Of a DNA stretch of 64,000 nt, positions 45,488 to 58,845 are shown piece by piece. A model generated the notes under the pieces. That model did not search any database. It was not told where the DNA came from and saw only the letters and a list, made by a program, of their open reading frames with translations. Positions within the stretch are counted from its first letter, which is position 1. Every line of letters starts with the position of its first letter. A program made the translations under genes and the position numbers. Source of the DNA: Mortierella sp. BCC40632 (taxonomy: Eukaryota > Mortierellomycota > Mortierellomycetes > Mortierellales > Mortierellaceae); contig WAEK01000012.1 in NCBI GenBank assembly GCA_011634665.1, positions 1 through 64,000 of the forward strand. The letters are read 5' to 3'.

Positions 45488-48400
45488 ATGGGGGTCGCCG
45501 GATTATGGAGACTCATCGATGGCTCTATCACGGCTCCTGAAGAAACAGTACCAGAAGGAACGAGGGTACTCGTCGATTTATTTGGAGCATATTTTTGGAG
45601 AATAAAAAAAATTTACACCAAATGTCATCCCGAGAGACGAGCCGCGATCCTGGACAAGTTCCTCTCGGAGCGCCTTCCCAAGACCCATCTTACCGAAATT
45701 TTCGTGGATGGTTATCCAACAAAAGAACAAAAGCAAGAACTCATGCCCGGAGGACAGCCGCTGTAAACAAAAAGGTTGAGAAAGCCCACAAGCTGGTTGA
45801 CGAAGCGGAGAGAAGAGCCCAAATGGGCAAGCCTCTTTCACGGACCAAGCATCAGATTTTTAATCGCATCACTGATTCGGCGGTTTCCCTGACAGTCGAG
45901 GACAGAGATGAAATCACCAAAGGACTTCAGAAAACCGGTTGGATTGCTCACCGGGCGCCTGGTGAGGCTGACGTCGCTGTCAGACTCCGACACGATAGTT
46001 TAACACGGTCTGGACAATCCGTGTTGGTTGTGTCTGGCGACTCGGATTTCTTGGCCCATCGCAACATCGGGGTTGTATTTCGTCCAACGGGCTCCAGGTT
46101 CAAGCGATATGATGTCGATGACTGTGCCAAGGCCCTCGGACTATCCCGGGCACAGCTGACAGCTCTGGCGGTTGTTTCTCTTAACGACTACAGCGACAAC
46201 GCTCCTGGACTAGGAACAAAGTCGAACCTTGGCATCATTCGCGGGCTTACTCAAGGTGATTATCTACATTCATTATGGCATTGACTTGCTAGTCCTAATG
46301 AATCGGCTACTCAATTATTTTATTACAGCAAGCGTTGGTGAGTTAGTCGATGCGTATGGTAGATCATCCAGGGTCAGCAAGAATACAAGCAGGCCTATCG
46401 ATTATTCCCAAGCTCTGCTTGTGTACGAGCATGGTCAAGAGATAATGGGTGTCCTTGAAGAGGCCAAGATCTCCAATGGCCAGGCGGTCCTCAGGAACAG
46501 TGAAGTCTTCAGTCTACAGAACAGGGTTGTTGCCGCAAAAGCCATGCGCTTGTCAGTTATGGCTGGAAAGAGGTAGGATGTCGTTCCTCTTTCCTCTATT
46601 AAATAGCCTGTTGCATGATTATAGTCCGATACTGACCTTTTTTTTTTTTTTTTTTTATAACCCCCACCCCCCTACCAGATCCTCAGAGAATACTCAGCCA
46701 CGCCGAAGGAGCAGGAACCAAGCGTACAATCGGTTTCGACCGATGGATGCTTCTGCATGCAGTAGTGCAACCATCCGCGTGGAAAGAGCCTTTTACTCTA
46801 TCAAGAGCACCCCTAGCAAGCCCGCTGCTATCACAAAATATGGACGTTGACCCCAAAAGCCCATTGCCATTATCAACACCAAAACCTGGGCCACGATACA
46901 CCATCCGTACGCACGACCGAGAGAGTAAAAAGGAATATGAGAGACCAGCTACCCTCAGGCGCAGTCAATGGAAGCCCATGAAGGAGACAACGGCAACCAC
47001 GCCAAATACTAGCCCACTCACATTGAAACGGAGCCCCGTGAACCAAAAGAAAAAGAACAAGAAAAGAAAGACGACAACTCGGTCATCAAAGTCGTTCTCT
47101 GGGTCCAACAAGCGTACGCTTGTCAAGAGAATGGTTCGAGAACATCGCATGTCAACACTGACAGTTGGAGCTCTGACCACAAACGTTAAACGCACCGCAT
47201 TACCTATCCATTTACAGGAGGTAGTCAAGACAATCATTTGGAACTGTGTTGACGATGCGAACTCGGTCAAGCGTGAAGCCCAGCTGGCTCTCGCCCTTTT
47301 CATTAAGTCGAGCGCAGCGCCTGAGCTGGAGTCCTTGAAAGCAATCCTACACAAAGTTGTGGACGACGTCGATAAGGCCAAAGATGATGACAAGGACACG
47401 GGTGAAGACTCTGATACCAATGAAGGCGAAGAAGGCTCTGACCCGAATTCTGCCAGCTTTCTCTTGACCTTGCTCCGATGTCTTTATTACCGCGAAGACG
47501 CACCATCGGCGCGGAGTCCCCACCAGGCCCTGATCAGAAAGATCCTAAGCTCTTTTTACGAGGTCTTCACGGAAACACCCAATCGGAAAACCAGAGAGCC
47601 AAGCAAAAAGAGAAAGGGTGAAACTGCAGATTGCCTTTTTGATTCAGTATCGATAACAATGTCTGTGGAATACCAGCGCTTCTTCCATGATCATACTCGA
47701 GGCAAGCCGTCCAAGCTACCACTTTCACCCATTGCCAACAGGTTTATCTCTATGTCTGAGCGAGAGCTGTTCTACATACTTTGAGAGAACAGCGAGGCTA
47801 TGGACGCATATCTCGGTGGCCTTATCCAAGAGCATTTTCCAGAGACTGAGAAAATGTCAATCGTGCCGACCTTGGATACGCTCCCCTGGCTGGCTGATCA
47901 ATCAAGTCATCTCGCCTGTGGGGTCCACCTCATCATGCCGAAAAGGGCTAGCGAAAATCACTACGGTTACCACGAAGGACGAGATGGCCGCTATTCTGGA
48001 TGGAATGAGTAACAGTTCAAGCAGCGCTACACTCCAAGATGTGCGGAGAGAGTCGGCTGTATCCACGGATGAGACCATGATGGAAGATGTTCAGTCCACG
48101 GACAACCAACCTCGTTTCAAGTATGCTCTCTATGGCTCTTTTCCAAACCAACGGAGTCGAACTGCATCTAAGGGCTATCAATTTATCCATTCGACGAAGT
48201 AAACGCTTCGCCCTGGCCGAGGAGCGACATGTGCCTTGCTCTGATCAACTTTATGATCCTGAGGAAGGTCACGACCAATTCCTGAAAAGAGATCCGGAAC
48301 GTCCTGGACTCGAAAGAGCGCGTGGAACAAATATTTGGCCAAGGACCAGGTCCACCGACACATGATGTAGGGAGAAGATGTGGATATTCTTTGCCTGGAT

Positions 48401-49334
48401 CCAGGCCAAGCGTGCACGGTTGCAGCCTATGCCGTTCGAGCCGATCACCCAGGGGGGGTTGGTCTTTCTCTTGTAGTCAAGAACAAGGCTATTTATCAGC
48501 CAACGTTCAAGTTTCGTCAAGAGCTTCAACAGCGAAAAGACAATGAAGAGAACGGAGCTGGTGTGTCCATCGCCGACATCGAGTCAAGTATCCCATCACT
48601 TGACCAAGACCCAAGAGGAAGGATCAAGGCAGAGATGGAGCATGGCAAGGACCTTTGGAAGTTCTACAATGGCCACAATGCAAAGTTCCTTCGTGCTCGA
48701 TGGGATGCTAACAAGGCTCGAGAAGGCGAGTATGGGATTGTCACTGACAGGCTGCTGTCAATGTTGGGAGGTAGCATTGGCGCGCGTCGAGCCCCTGCGA
48801 AAAAAGCCTTGGTTGTTGTAGGACTTGGATCGTTTGATAGCCCTAGAGGTTTGATGTCCCTTCATGGATCATTCCTCAGTTACTTTATTGCCAAAGTAAA
48901 GTGTACAGTATGTTTCGCAGGTTTGGATAGCAAAAAAAAAAAAAAAAAAAACTTGACATACTAGTCTTCTCTGCATTCCCAACTTCTAGGCGAGATCGCT
49001 CGATTACCTGGTGGTCGGAATCAACGAGTACTACACCTCGAAGCGATGCCCAAAATGCCAACGCAGTGGGAGGGACCCATTAGACTTTGTCTCGTCTGCA
49101 TCGATTCGCAGGCTATTTTGTGAGTCCTGCAAGACGCCATTCCACCGCGACGTTCTGGCAGCAAGCAATATGACAATGGCAGTAAGGGAGCACTTACAGA
49201 GCCAGCAACGGCCTCGATATCTTTTGCCTGTGCACGGAGACGGCTCGTATGGATGGCGATCATCTTTGGCAGAGTCTCCGAGGCAGATACAAGATACAGA
49301 GTCCATAGCTGGACCATCAACAAAGAGACAATAG
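45488..49334 (+). CDS. XPG/FEN1-type nuclease fused to TnpB/Fanzor-type nuclease
   Basis: Proposed exons are 45488-46255, 46329-46572, 46679-48895 and 48990-49334, about 1190 codons. The N-terminus is XPG-like: MGVAGLW at the start codon, VLVDLFG (codon 45574), APGEADVAV (Glu 45964, Asp 45970), VVSGDSDFLAH (Asp 46039, 46044) and NDYSDNAPGLG (Asp 46186), so the acidic residues of flap nucleases are all present. A basic, variable middle follows (RRSQWKPMK, KKKNKKRK, an acidic run near 47390-47450). The C-terminus is TnpB/Fanzor-like: ILCLDPGQA (RuvC-I Asp, 48398), VVVGLGSF, VGINEYYTSKRCPKC (Glu 49026 and first zinc pair), CESC, and FHRDVLAASN (RuvC-III Asp 49149). Lesions are frameshifts near 45730, 46679, 47940, 48130 and 48300-48370, and TGA 47782 in place of an Arg codon. 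A single ancestral gene is inferred from contiguity and strand. Active state unknown. Confidence 0.75.
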
Positions 49335-49645
49335 AGTCTTATGCGTGTTTACAAACACGAGAATTAGTTTAGAGGTAAGTGCTACTGGCCTATTCCACAC
49401 CTATGGGCACACATCATGATCGGGTGCTCACACTAAATCTTTATTTCCTTTCAATTTCATTAGTTCCTTGTGGTCAGTGCATAAGGACACTCCTCAAGCG
49501 GCATTATTTACATTTTTGTCCACTCTCGGAGAGAAGGGCTCAAAGGGTATTTGCCAGTCCTCCAGCCGGCCTTTGATTCTCCTTTCTTTCTTCTTCTTCT
49601 TCACCATCCCCACGGCTCAAAAAAAAAAAAGCAGGATCCATCGCC

Positions 49646-51929
49646 ATGTTCACCCTCCGTGCTGCCCAGCGCCTTTCCACCAAGGCCTCGCCCTCTTCCC
49701 AGCGCTGCCTCTCGACCATCGGTCGCAGCTGTAAGTCTGACCTCACGCCTTTTTGACATCACCCGGTTCCAGCGGGAGTCATTTGGGTCATGTGGACTAT
49801 CAGTCTCTAGTTTGGCAGATCAGTCCTTTCCACCATGCCGACCATGGCCCTACGTTTACCCGACTCGGCTCTGCCTCAATCTCAGCCCCATCATGTCTGG
49901 TCATTGCGATCCTCAGACACCATACCGCCTGTGGGATCTGGACTAGTTGCTCCATTTTGGAGACTTGAATTCCTGAGAGAACGGCTCCCACAACTACACG
50001 CGCGTTACCATTTCTCTCTTGCGATGGAAGATCCCGAAGACTGACTCTGACACTGCTACTCTCTTTTCTTTTCCCCTTTATCGACACTCTAAAAGTGATG
50101 GTCTCTAACCCTGCGGCTGTTGCCCAGAAGGTCGCTGTAAGTGTTCACCCTCTTTTACCCTTTCAGTAGGAGGGGTTCCTGTAAAGCGCTTTTTTTTTTA
50201 AATATATTTCGGAGGAAAGGTATTCTACGGCAGATAGTGTAGAGACTGACTTGCATTCCCCTCCCCTTCTCTTAGGCTACCCTTACCCGTCCCTCGGTCA
50301 TGCGCACTGCCGTTGCCGTCCCCCGCATGGCTGTCCGTCGCACCATGGCCACCGACAGCAAGTTCTCTCGTGCCAAGCCCCACGTCAACATTGGTACCAT
50401 TGGTCACGTCGATCACGGTAAGACCACTTTGACTGCTGCCATCACAAAGACCTTGGCCGGTCTTGGTCAGGCCGAGTTCAAGGACTACAACCAGATCGAC
50501 AAGGCTCCTGAGGAGAAGGCCAGAGGTATCACCATCTCGACTGCTCACGTCGAGTACGAGACCAAGAACAGACATTATGCTCACGTTGACTGCCCTGGAC
50601 ACGCCGATTACATCAAGAACATGATTACTGGTGCTGCCCAGGTGAGTGTTCTAAATCGATTCTTTATTCAATCTTTATTTCTCTTCAAAATGAACCATGG
50701 ATCACTCATCTAAACCCACAACTGGGTTTTTTCTTCTCTCTATTCTAGATGGATGGTGCTATCATTGTCGTCGCTGCCACCGACGGTCAGATGCCCCAGA
50801 CTCGTGAGCACTTGTTGCTCGCCAAGCAGGTCGGTATCAAGAAGTTGGTCGTTTTCATCAACAAGGTCGATGCCGTCGATGACGAGGAAATGTTGGAGCT
50901 TGTCGAGATGGAGATGCGTGATGTCCTTTCCACCTATGGTTTCGATGGTGAGAACACCCCCATCGTCATGGGATCTGCTCTTTGCGCCTTGGAGGGTCGT
51001 AACAAGGAGATTGGTGAGGATGCTATCAACAAGCTCATGGAAGCCGTCGACACCTTCATTGATACTCCCGTCCGTGACTTTGATAAGCCTTTCTTGATGC
51101 CTATTGAAGGTACGTTGTTGTTGTTTTTATTCTGTCTTGTTTGTTCACATGTACACTTTTTTCGAGTATACTCTTTTGTGCTTTGAGGTTTCTGACAAAT
51201 GTTTTTTTTTTTTTTTTTTTTTTTTTTTTTGTATGACTAGATGTTTTCTCGATCTCTGGACGTGGTACTGTCGCCACTGGCCGTGTCGAGCGTGGTACCA
51301 TCACCAAGGGTGCTGAAGTCGAGATTGTCGGAATGGGTAGCAGCTTGAAGACCACCTTGACCGGTATTGAGATGTTCCACAAGGAGGTAAGCCACTCGAT
51401 TCGTTTTTCTTTTTCTTTTGTACCTCACCTTCCCCTCCCCCTGAAGATTCCAATATGCCAAACTAGGGTTGATTTCTCACTCCATCCCCGATCTGCTTTT
51501 TTCTTTGGACAATATGGTTTCTTTTAGCTCGACCGTGGTCAGGCTGGTGACAACATGGGTGCTCTTCTCCGTGGTGTGAAGCGTGATCAGCTCCGTCGTG
51601 GTATGGTCATTGCTCAGCCCGGAACTGTCAAGGCTTACAGGAAGTTCGATGCCTCGCTCTACATCTTGACCAAGGATGAGGGTGGTCGCCACACTGGATT
51701 CTTGAACAACTACCGCCCCCAGATGTTCGTCCGCACAAGTGATGTCACTGTTACTTTGACTCACCCTGCTACTGAGGAGGATCCCGAGAAGATGGTCCTT
51801 CCTGGTGATAACGTCACCATGGAGTGCGAGCTCGTCCACGGTGTTCCTCTGGAGGCTGGTCAGCGTTTCACCATCCGTGAGGGTGGCCGTACCGTCGGCA
51901 CTGGTGTCGTCGCAAACTTGCGCGAGTAA
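49646..51929 (+). CDS. TUF1: Mitochondrial elongation factor Tu
   Basis: Six exons, 49646-49730, 50096-50136, 50276-50641, 50749-51109, 51241-51386 and 51528-51929, total 1401 nt with all junctions in frame, giving 466 residues. It delivers aminoacyl-tRNA to mitochondrial ribosomes using GTP. The first 70 or so residues are Arg/Ser/Ala-rich without acidic residues until the end, a matrix-targeting presequence spread over three exons. GTPase motifs are GHVDHGKT (G1), RGITI (G2), DCPGHADY (G3), NKVD (G4) and GSAL (G5), followed by the two beta-barrel domains ending VVANLRE. The gene starts 311 bp after the stop of the XPG-Fanzor gene and converges with STT4. Codon use is strongly GGT/GTC/AAG-biased, as expected for a highly expressed gene. 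Confidence 0.98.
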
Positions 51930-52122
51930 ATTCTTTTATTTTTTTTTAGGTGGACAAAGCATAGTTCATTTGTAGGATCAAACATATCAACATAAACATT
52001 CCTTTTTTTCTCATTCACTCTTTTTATTGTCATAAACTACCATCCTTGGTCTGACAAGGGATGGTGTGTCATTATACTCTTGTGGACAGGCAGATCTGGC
52101 CCTTCCGCCTTTTTTTCCCACT
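51930..52122. other. Convergent 3' intergenic region TUF1/STT4
   Basis: Only 193 bp separate the stop codons of two convergent genes. It contains poly-T stretches and a CATAAAC-type sequence; transcripts of the two genes probably overlap or end close together. No separate feature is visible. Confidence 0.6.
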
Positions 52123-55100
52123 TTAATATGGGATTCCGTTCTGTGCCTTTTGGAAGGAATCATAAAGCACTGTACGCTTGTTCAGATGAGACTCATCCAC
52201 CTTCTCCTTCATGAACTCTGCCGCAGCGCGCTCAGATCGATCCAACTGGAACCTCGATCGAAGTCGCTTGATCGTCTCACCCTTGAAACAAGGCAGACCT
52301 GACTCGAGCATCAAGGCGACTAGCTGAATAATTTTCTCCGCATGAGGTCGCGACGCCAAATAGGCCTTGATACACAACTCGCAGAACCAACGGTATCCCT
52401 GATCTTCAACCGACATACCCATGATTTGAATCATCTCAGTCGTCAACTTGAAGGGTGACGATTCAAAGTTGATGCCTCCAGGCGAAATGTCCAGGATAAA
52501 GCCAAAGTCGATATGAATCACATGGCCATCGTCGTCAATCATAATGTTTCCGTTGTGACGATCCTTGAACTGGAGAAGGTACGAGATCACACTGTACGAG
52601 GCCACAGACTGGATAAAGTTGTTGCGTGCACGTTGATACGCGATCGAGTCCACACTTCCATACTTGGTCAAGAAGTAATCTTGAAGGTTGTTCACCTTCT
52701 CACGACCAAGCTGATCACGCGAGATCGAGTTAGGAATGACATCGATCATTCCGCATCCTGGTGCGGTCGCCACAATCCTGTAAGGGAACAGATACAGATC
52801 CAGTCCGACGCTTGTAAAGATGTTCTTGAACACTGCAATCAGCTGGATCGCCAAAACGTCCTGTCGACAGTCATCTCCGACCTTGAAAATGGCCGATTGC
52901 CAGACATCGTACGTCTTGGGAGCGGTGTCCTCTTCATCAACCTCACCATCACCACGCTTCATAATCGCCTTTCCAAGAGTTGACGACTCGCGAGTCTTTC
53001 GGACCTTGAAAGTCGCCATGAATGGTGTCTTGGCGTGACTCTGAAGAGGTCGTCCCGACTTCTTGTCGATATCAACCACCACTCCGTCTGGGTTACTGGG
53101 GAGGTACACGCCAACGTCGACAACAATCTTGGCCATCTCTTCGTCAATCTTCTTCTTCTTTTCGGGCTTGGTCTTCTTCACAAGTGGCTGGAGGGTACCC
53201 GAGATGGATGTCACCTGGTTAAAGAAGGTAAACTCGCGCTCATAGAACGCCTTGTCCTCACCCGATAATCCGTTGACAATCTTGCCAATGATACGGTCCA
53301 AAGTGGGCTTGAGAGGATCAGGAACCTCACTGTTGTTGTCCTTGTACATGTTGGCCTTCATATTCCAGATAATCTGATGAGCAAAGAGCTGAGATGCTCT
53401 TGCAGCACGCATAATGTACTTTTCAACATAGCCGAGGTCGTCATGACGAAGCGCCTGGACAATTTGAGGCACATAGAAGAAGACCACTTCCACAGGCGAA
53501 TGTTCGAGTGAACGCATCGCATACTGCAACACCATTGGGTTGTTGTGGTACGCAGGCTGGAAGTACGAGATGGCTGTGATAGAGGGAACCACCTGCCAGT
53601 AAAGCAGATACTTGAGCTGAGCAGACGAATACCGGAACGAACCCTCTCCCAACAGAATCTGGATCGCATCCGAGTCATGGATAGCTGCAAAGGGATCCTT
53701 GGCCAAGAGCTGACCGAGCTCGCTCAGAATAAAGCTGTTCTTGAATCGGGCCATGAGTTGAAGGGCCAAGCTAGGCGAGACAGACCAAGCAAATCGAACA
53801 ATGGATCGCCATGCCTCTTCGGACAAGCTCTTCTCTTGAGAGTTCACCCCAGGAGTGGCTCCGCCATTCAGGACCAGAGGAGTGTTCCAAACGCCAAGTC
53901 GGTTCAATTCACTCTCGTTCAACAGGAGCAACAGGCGACGGCACTGCGAGTGGTTGCGGATAATAGCATCCCGGTTTAGCTTGTCACAAATAATGTAGTC
54001 TGTTCCCGCTGTAACCTTTCCTCCAGTATGAATGCTCGAAACGACATTTTCCAACAAGAGCTTGTCTTGCTCGAGTGCCACACCAAACTCTCTCATGACT
54101 CGAGTCTCAGCCTTGCTCAGCATCTTGTTGCCACCAAAGGACCATCGAGGCGAGAGCTCATACCAAGTGAGGGCGCTCATGTAAAGCGCTTGGCGCAACT
54201 TGTACTCCACGACGGCCTCCATTCGGTTGCTCTGAATGAGTCGGAGACCTAGCAACAAGAGCTGGAAGCGGCCCTCTCTCGCCAATGGATTCGTGCTCAT
54301 CTTGTGGCTGCCTTCAAACGTCAATTGCAAAACACGGGTAAAGATATCAACCATATCTGCACTTCTGTAACGAGTCGCCTGGAAACGTGAGGACAAAAAC
54401 TCGATCCAGATCAGGTGAGGCGCAAACAAGTACGAGGCAATCTTGTAACTCTTTTGACGAGCCTTCTTATCCGTTGGTGCATACTCCATTCGAACACGGA
54501 AGGGATCTTCAGCGTTGAGAAGCGACGAGAAGAGACCCTTTTGTTGTTGACAAGCCCAGACCCATCCTGCAGCTACCTCAGTCATCAATCGCTTCTCGAG
54601 CTCGGGCTTTTCAGTAATGAGCCAGCTCCAGACAGAGGTTCCGATCTTCAAACTATCAGGGGTAAAGAGATAAATTGGAATCCAGGCCACCAGTTTGACA
54701 AGCTCCTCCTCCATCTGGTCAAGTGAAACCAAGGCACTGACAGCACGATGCAGGGCATTTGTCAAGTCGTTGTTGTTCACAAACTGGTCATTCTTGACCT
54801 GCTCCGCCATCCTTTGCAAATTATCTCGCAAAGCTGGCAACTGACTCTGGAGAACCGTTCCTGATTGTTGATTCACCTTGGTCGAGAATGTCTCCATACC
54901 ACCAATCTCTCCCTGGAATCGACGACGAGAAGAGAACTCTTGGAAAAAGACAGAAGAGTTGTCAAGGATAGCACCAGGGACATTGTTGAGATTCTCAAAA
55001 CTGTTCTGGTCCTTGGTCAAGTCTCTTCCAGCACGTGCAGCAAGGATACGTCCCATGTGGACTCGGCTAATACCGGTGTGGATCTTTTCCGTCTGGGCAA

Positions 55101-58100
55101 GGTAATCCTGAAGCAAAGCATCCACTTCCTGTGGCGAGTTGGCCATGGCTACAGCAATCCATCGGCGGGTGAGCTCCAAGAACTTGCTCAAGAGCTCTCG
55201 GCGGTATGGATAAGAGTCAGGCAAGTCGATGGTAACGTTGACCTTGGTCGATGTAAAGCTGTATTCGGGGCAGTACTCATCCGTGAGTTCATTCTCACAA
55301 GCGGTCCAGAGAAGATCGCTGAGCTCAAGCACCAAGGCCAGAAGATCTTTGTCGCACATAAACTGGGGGAAGGCTGAGATAAGGCGGTGAACCCACTTGG
55401 CACTCAGGGAGCTGACACGCTTCAAGCGGTGTGTACATCCGATGACCAGGTTGCGGACCTGTTGACGGATAGTGTCATCCAACGAGTGTGCAAGCACTCG
55501 TGATTGAGATTCAGAGATGAACACGTTGATAACCTGGTCCGCAATGGCCTCCAAGCAAGAGCTCAATCCTGTATCATTGACGCCCGAGTTCATAAAGTAC
55601 TGAAGGATAAAGGCACAATCACCCTGACGACATCTCAAGGTTTCGACGTGGTAGACACAGAGAAGGAAGACTACCTTGGCAGAGCTCAAGTTCTTGATAG
55701 CAACTGTCTGGCCAGGAAGGAAACTGGTCAATGTCGCTCTCATAGCTGCCTTTTGTGCATCCAGAGTGCTGCGAGGCAAGACCGAGTTGTATTCGAGCTC
55801 GCCCTCCAGGTAAGCATCGCCACTGTGGTCACCCGAGACAAATGCAGGAGTCTTTCGGGCGATGGTAGCCATAGCCTCACCCCACTTTTTGTACCATGGA
55901 GAGTCCTTGACGAATTCAAAGAGGATGCAATGGAACCAAGCATCTCTGAAGAGCTTGACATCCTCTTTGCTTGGCTTGATATGAGGCTGGAAATCTTCGT
56001 GCGAGAGCAACTGACCCAGGATTGGCAAGAGCTGGCCAAGACTGGCAGAAAGAGAATTGATCTTGTTCTGTCCCCGCTTGCTAGAATGTTCAACAGACTG
56101 GATTTGCACACCCTTCTCGACAAAGAGTCTGAGAAGACTCACCATATAAGAGTGGTAGAACTCGGGTCTGCTATTGATGGTCTGGGCAAGGCGCATCAAG
56201 CAAGTGTAGACCTGTCGTGCCAATCAATAAAGAGGGAGAGATGCGAACAGAGTCAATGCTTTGAATCAAATAAACTATTCTTCTGACAAAAAAAAAGGGG
56301 GGTTTTCAAATCACTTACAGTCTCGGAAAGCTCCTTGGAAGTAGCCTTGTGATCAGTAGAGATGGACCGCTTAGCGAGGTTTGCGAGGATCTGGGTAACA
56401 TCATTGAAGGAAGCCAATGATCCAGAGAAAGCAATGTCGGTCAGGCAAGAAACGATGCCGCAATCCAATCTAGGTGTGTGGTGTCGAATTTGCTGAGCAA
56501 GCATTGAGATAGCCAAAGGTGTGATCTAGTGATTGTAAAAAAAAACAGTACTGTGGTGAGTTCTCTCCGTACTATGCAGCTTGTTTTTTTCCCCTTCTGA
56601 TGATATTTAGGGGAGTAAGACAACAATAACAACTCTGGCATTGACTTACTTTCTCACTTTCAAAGACGATAGCAATCTTGGAGATGGCCAAGACAACATT
56701 TTCTTGGACCAAGATAGACTGAGCATCGACTAGGATCTTTTCCTTGACGGTTGAATTGTGGCTATAGAGAGTGTTCAACAACGCATAGATTGTCGACATG
56801 GCAACATCTTCTCCATTGGGGAGTCGTTTCAACAACTGAGCCAGACGCTCCACAGCACGCGACTGGATGCGGGAGGACTCGGGGGCGTCAAAAACGGACG
56901 ATGAAGTTGTTAAGAACTGTTGCAAAAGTCCTGTCATGTCACGGCTCGTTTCTGTGAAGCTGGTGTTCAAATGATTCAAAGATGTTTTTAAAAAAAAAAA
57001 AAGAAAAAAAAGGGAGGGGGAAGGAGGGTTAGCAGTGGTGCCTGGGACAACTTTGTATCAACCTAGACTAACTTAGCGAGAGCCAACTTACTTGACTCCA
57101 AGGACTGAGGCGCAATCAAGGGCTGCAGTCTGGATCGAAGATTCTTCAGCGCGGACCAGGCTGAAAAGGCAGTTGGAGATGTGAGAGGGAAGAACATCAT
57201 CCAATTCCTTGATGAAAACACTTGCCAAGGAGCCCAATTGCTATGTTGAGTAGTATTTTAAAAGTAAAGTCATAGACAACGTGAGTACACCATTACTGGT
57301 ATGCTTGCCTCACATTGGAGCCATAGAAAAGAACAATGCAAACACCTACAAGGGCAACTGCCATAATGTTGTCATAGTAGTACTGTGGCAAGACAGGTCC
57401 CTTGGACACCAAGTCATTGGCAAAGACACGCATGTCCGAGAAGAACTGAAGCGAGACGATGTACTCTGCACGTAAGATCTTCACCAGGTCAATCTTGGCA
57501 GAGGAATCGACGCCAACGGGATACGAGACGAGCTTGGCCCAGATATCATCAAAGCTCAAATGAGCAATGGTATCAATGGGCATGGTCGTAACGCTTTGTT
57601 TGATAGCGGGGGTCGGCTTCTCATCATCGCTGCTAAACTCGAACGTATGTCGGCCGTTCTGCTGACCGCGGCGGCCTTGGGTATCGTTTCTCTCGTCCTC
57701 GGAGGCACCAGTGCCAGTAAGAGAGGAGCCAAGAATACGGGCCAGCACGTTGCGCTTGACAATGAGGACCTGAAGGACCACGCGGTGTGAACTGTGGATA
57801 ATTCCATCACGAGCATATGCTGCCAGGACGCGACGCGCATATGAGGTTCTGATAGGCTCTTGCTTAATAGCCTCGATCGCTTTTCGGAGGTGCTCAGACA
57901 AATCCTGAGAAAGAAGAGTGTTTGAATGAGAGACCAAATCGGCAAAGTCATTTGGTTCAAAGTTGAGGGTCGAGGCTTCAAGAGAGGTCAGGATGCCATT
58001 CAGAGAAGGCAAGACAAACTCGCAAATCTTGTCCGAGTTCTCTGAAAGGGCGAGGGTGGACAACTTGTCCAAGTAGTTCCAGACAGCATCCAAGATATCC

Positions 58101-58845
58101 TTTCGTGACGATGATCGCTTGTCGGCAATGGCAAGCAGGTGCGTGACCAAATTGAACGTGAGACTATCAGCAGGTGACTTGCCTGTGTAGTATTCGTTTG
58201 TGATGTTTAGGAAAATTAGGCTCGGTCAAGACATTCCATTGTCCCAGGGACAATGAGGCAAATACAAAAGTAGGGGCTGCGGACTGGAGAAATACCTTTC
58301 AAGCCAAGGCCATCGTTGAATCGATACTTTGGCAGGGAGTGAAGGTAGCCGCAGAGGCGAGGAACGAGATCATGGTCGAACTGGCCTGAGGACTCTGCTG
58401 CAAATTTTGCCTGAGCTAGCAAGGCATGCTGGTGTCTCATGGTCTAGAGAAATGTCGAATTCGGTTATGAGTGGATGGTATTCTAGGGCGCTATCAATGT
58501 GGAGAAGCCAAAAAAAGTCACAGATTCGGAGTAGGCCTTACCATGAGTCCGCCCTCGATGAGAGTGTTGTCAACCGCGCCTTCGCCAATGACAACTGGCG
58601 ACCCGCTCGACTGGGGCTTGGGCGTGGAAGGTTGGCTCGAGAAGGTCAGAGTTGGACCGGTGCAGACGAGACGCTGAACTTCATCAGCAGTCGTGGACTG
58701 GTCCTTAGCGAGCGTCGAGGCAAGGCTCGACAGAATCTGGGCGTGCAGGTCAAATTCGAGTCTAAAATGGAGCAGCATTGTTGGTTAGTCCTTTAGGACT
58801 AGACATGCCATGAGCAGAAGACTTTGATGCTACATACGCTGTCAT
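52123..58845 (-). CDS. STT4: Phosphatidylinositol 4-kinase III alpha
   Basis: Eight exons on the minus strand, 58845-58838, 58761-58542, 58443-58296, 58182-57314, 57240-57092, 56959-56650, 56525-56319 and 56211-52123, sum to 6000 nt with all junctions in phase: 1999 residues, the usual size for Stt4/PI4KA. The first exon is eight bases (ATG ACA GC). The enzyme makes PI4P at the plasma membrane, in a complex with Efr3 and Ypp1-type partners. Residues up to about 1350 are alpha-solenoid. A PIK helical domain follows, then the kinase domain with AIFKVGDDCRQD (ATP-binding Lys), APGCGMIDVI, KDRHNGNIM (catalytic loop) and HIDFGFILD (activation loop), ending near the C-terminus. No lesions are seen, which shows that unique sequence in this assembly is accurate. 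Confidence 0.97.

Noticed and set aside
888..49334. Repeat-induced point mutation (RIP) as the cause of decay
   Set aside because: The near-identical Helitron copies show almost no C-to-T differences; only two isolated CGA-to-TGA changes were seen in other genes.
52513..56286. Plus-strand frames inside the STT4 region (for example 54865-55377, 55504-56286)
   Set aside because: They are antisense shadows of the continuous 4-kb STT4 exon and lack their own conserved motifs.
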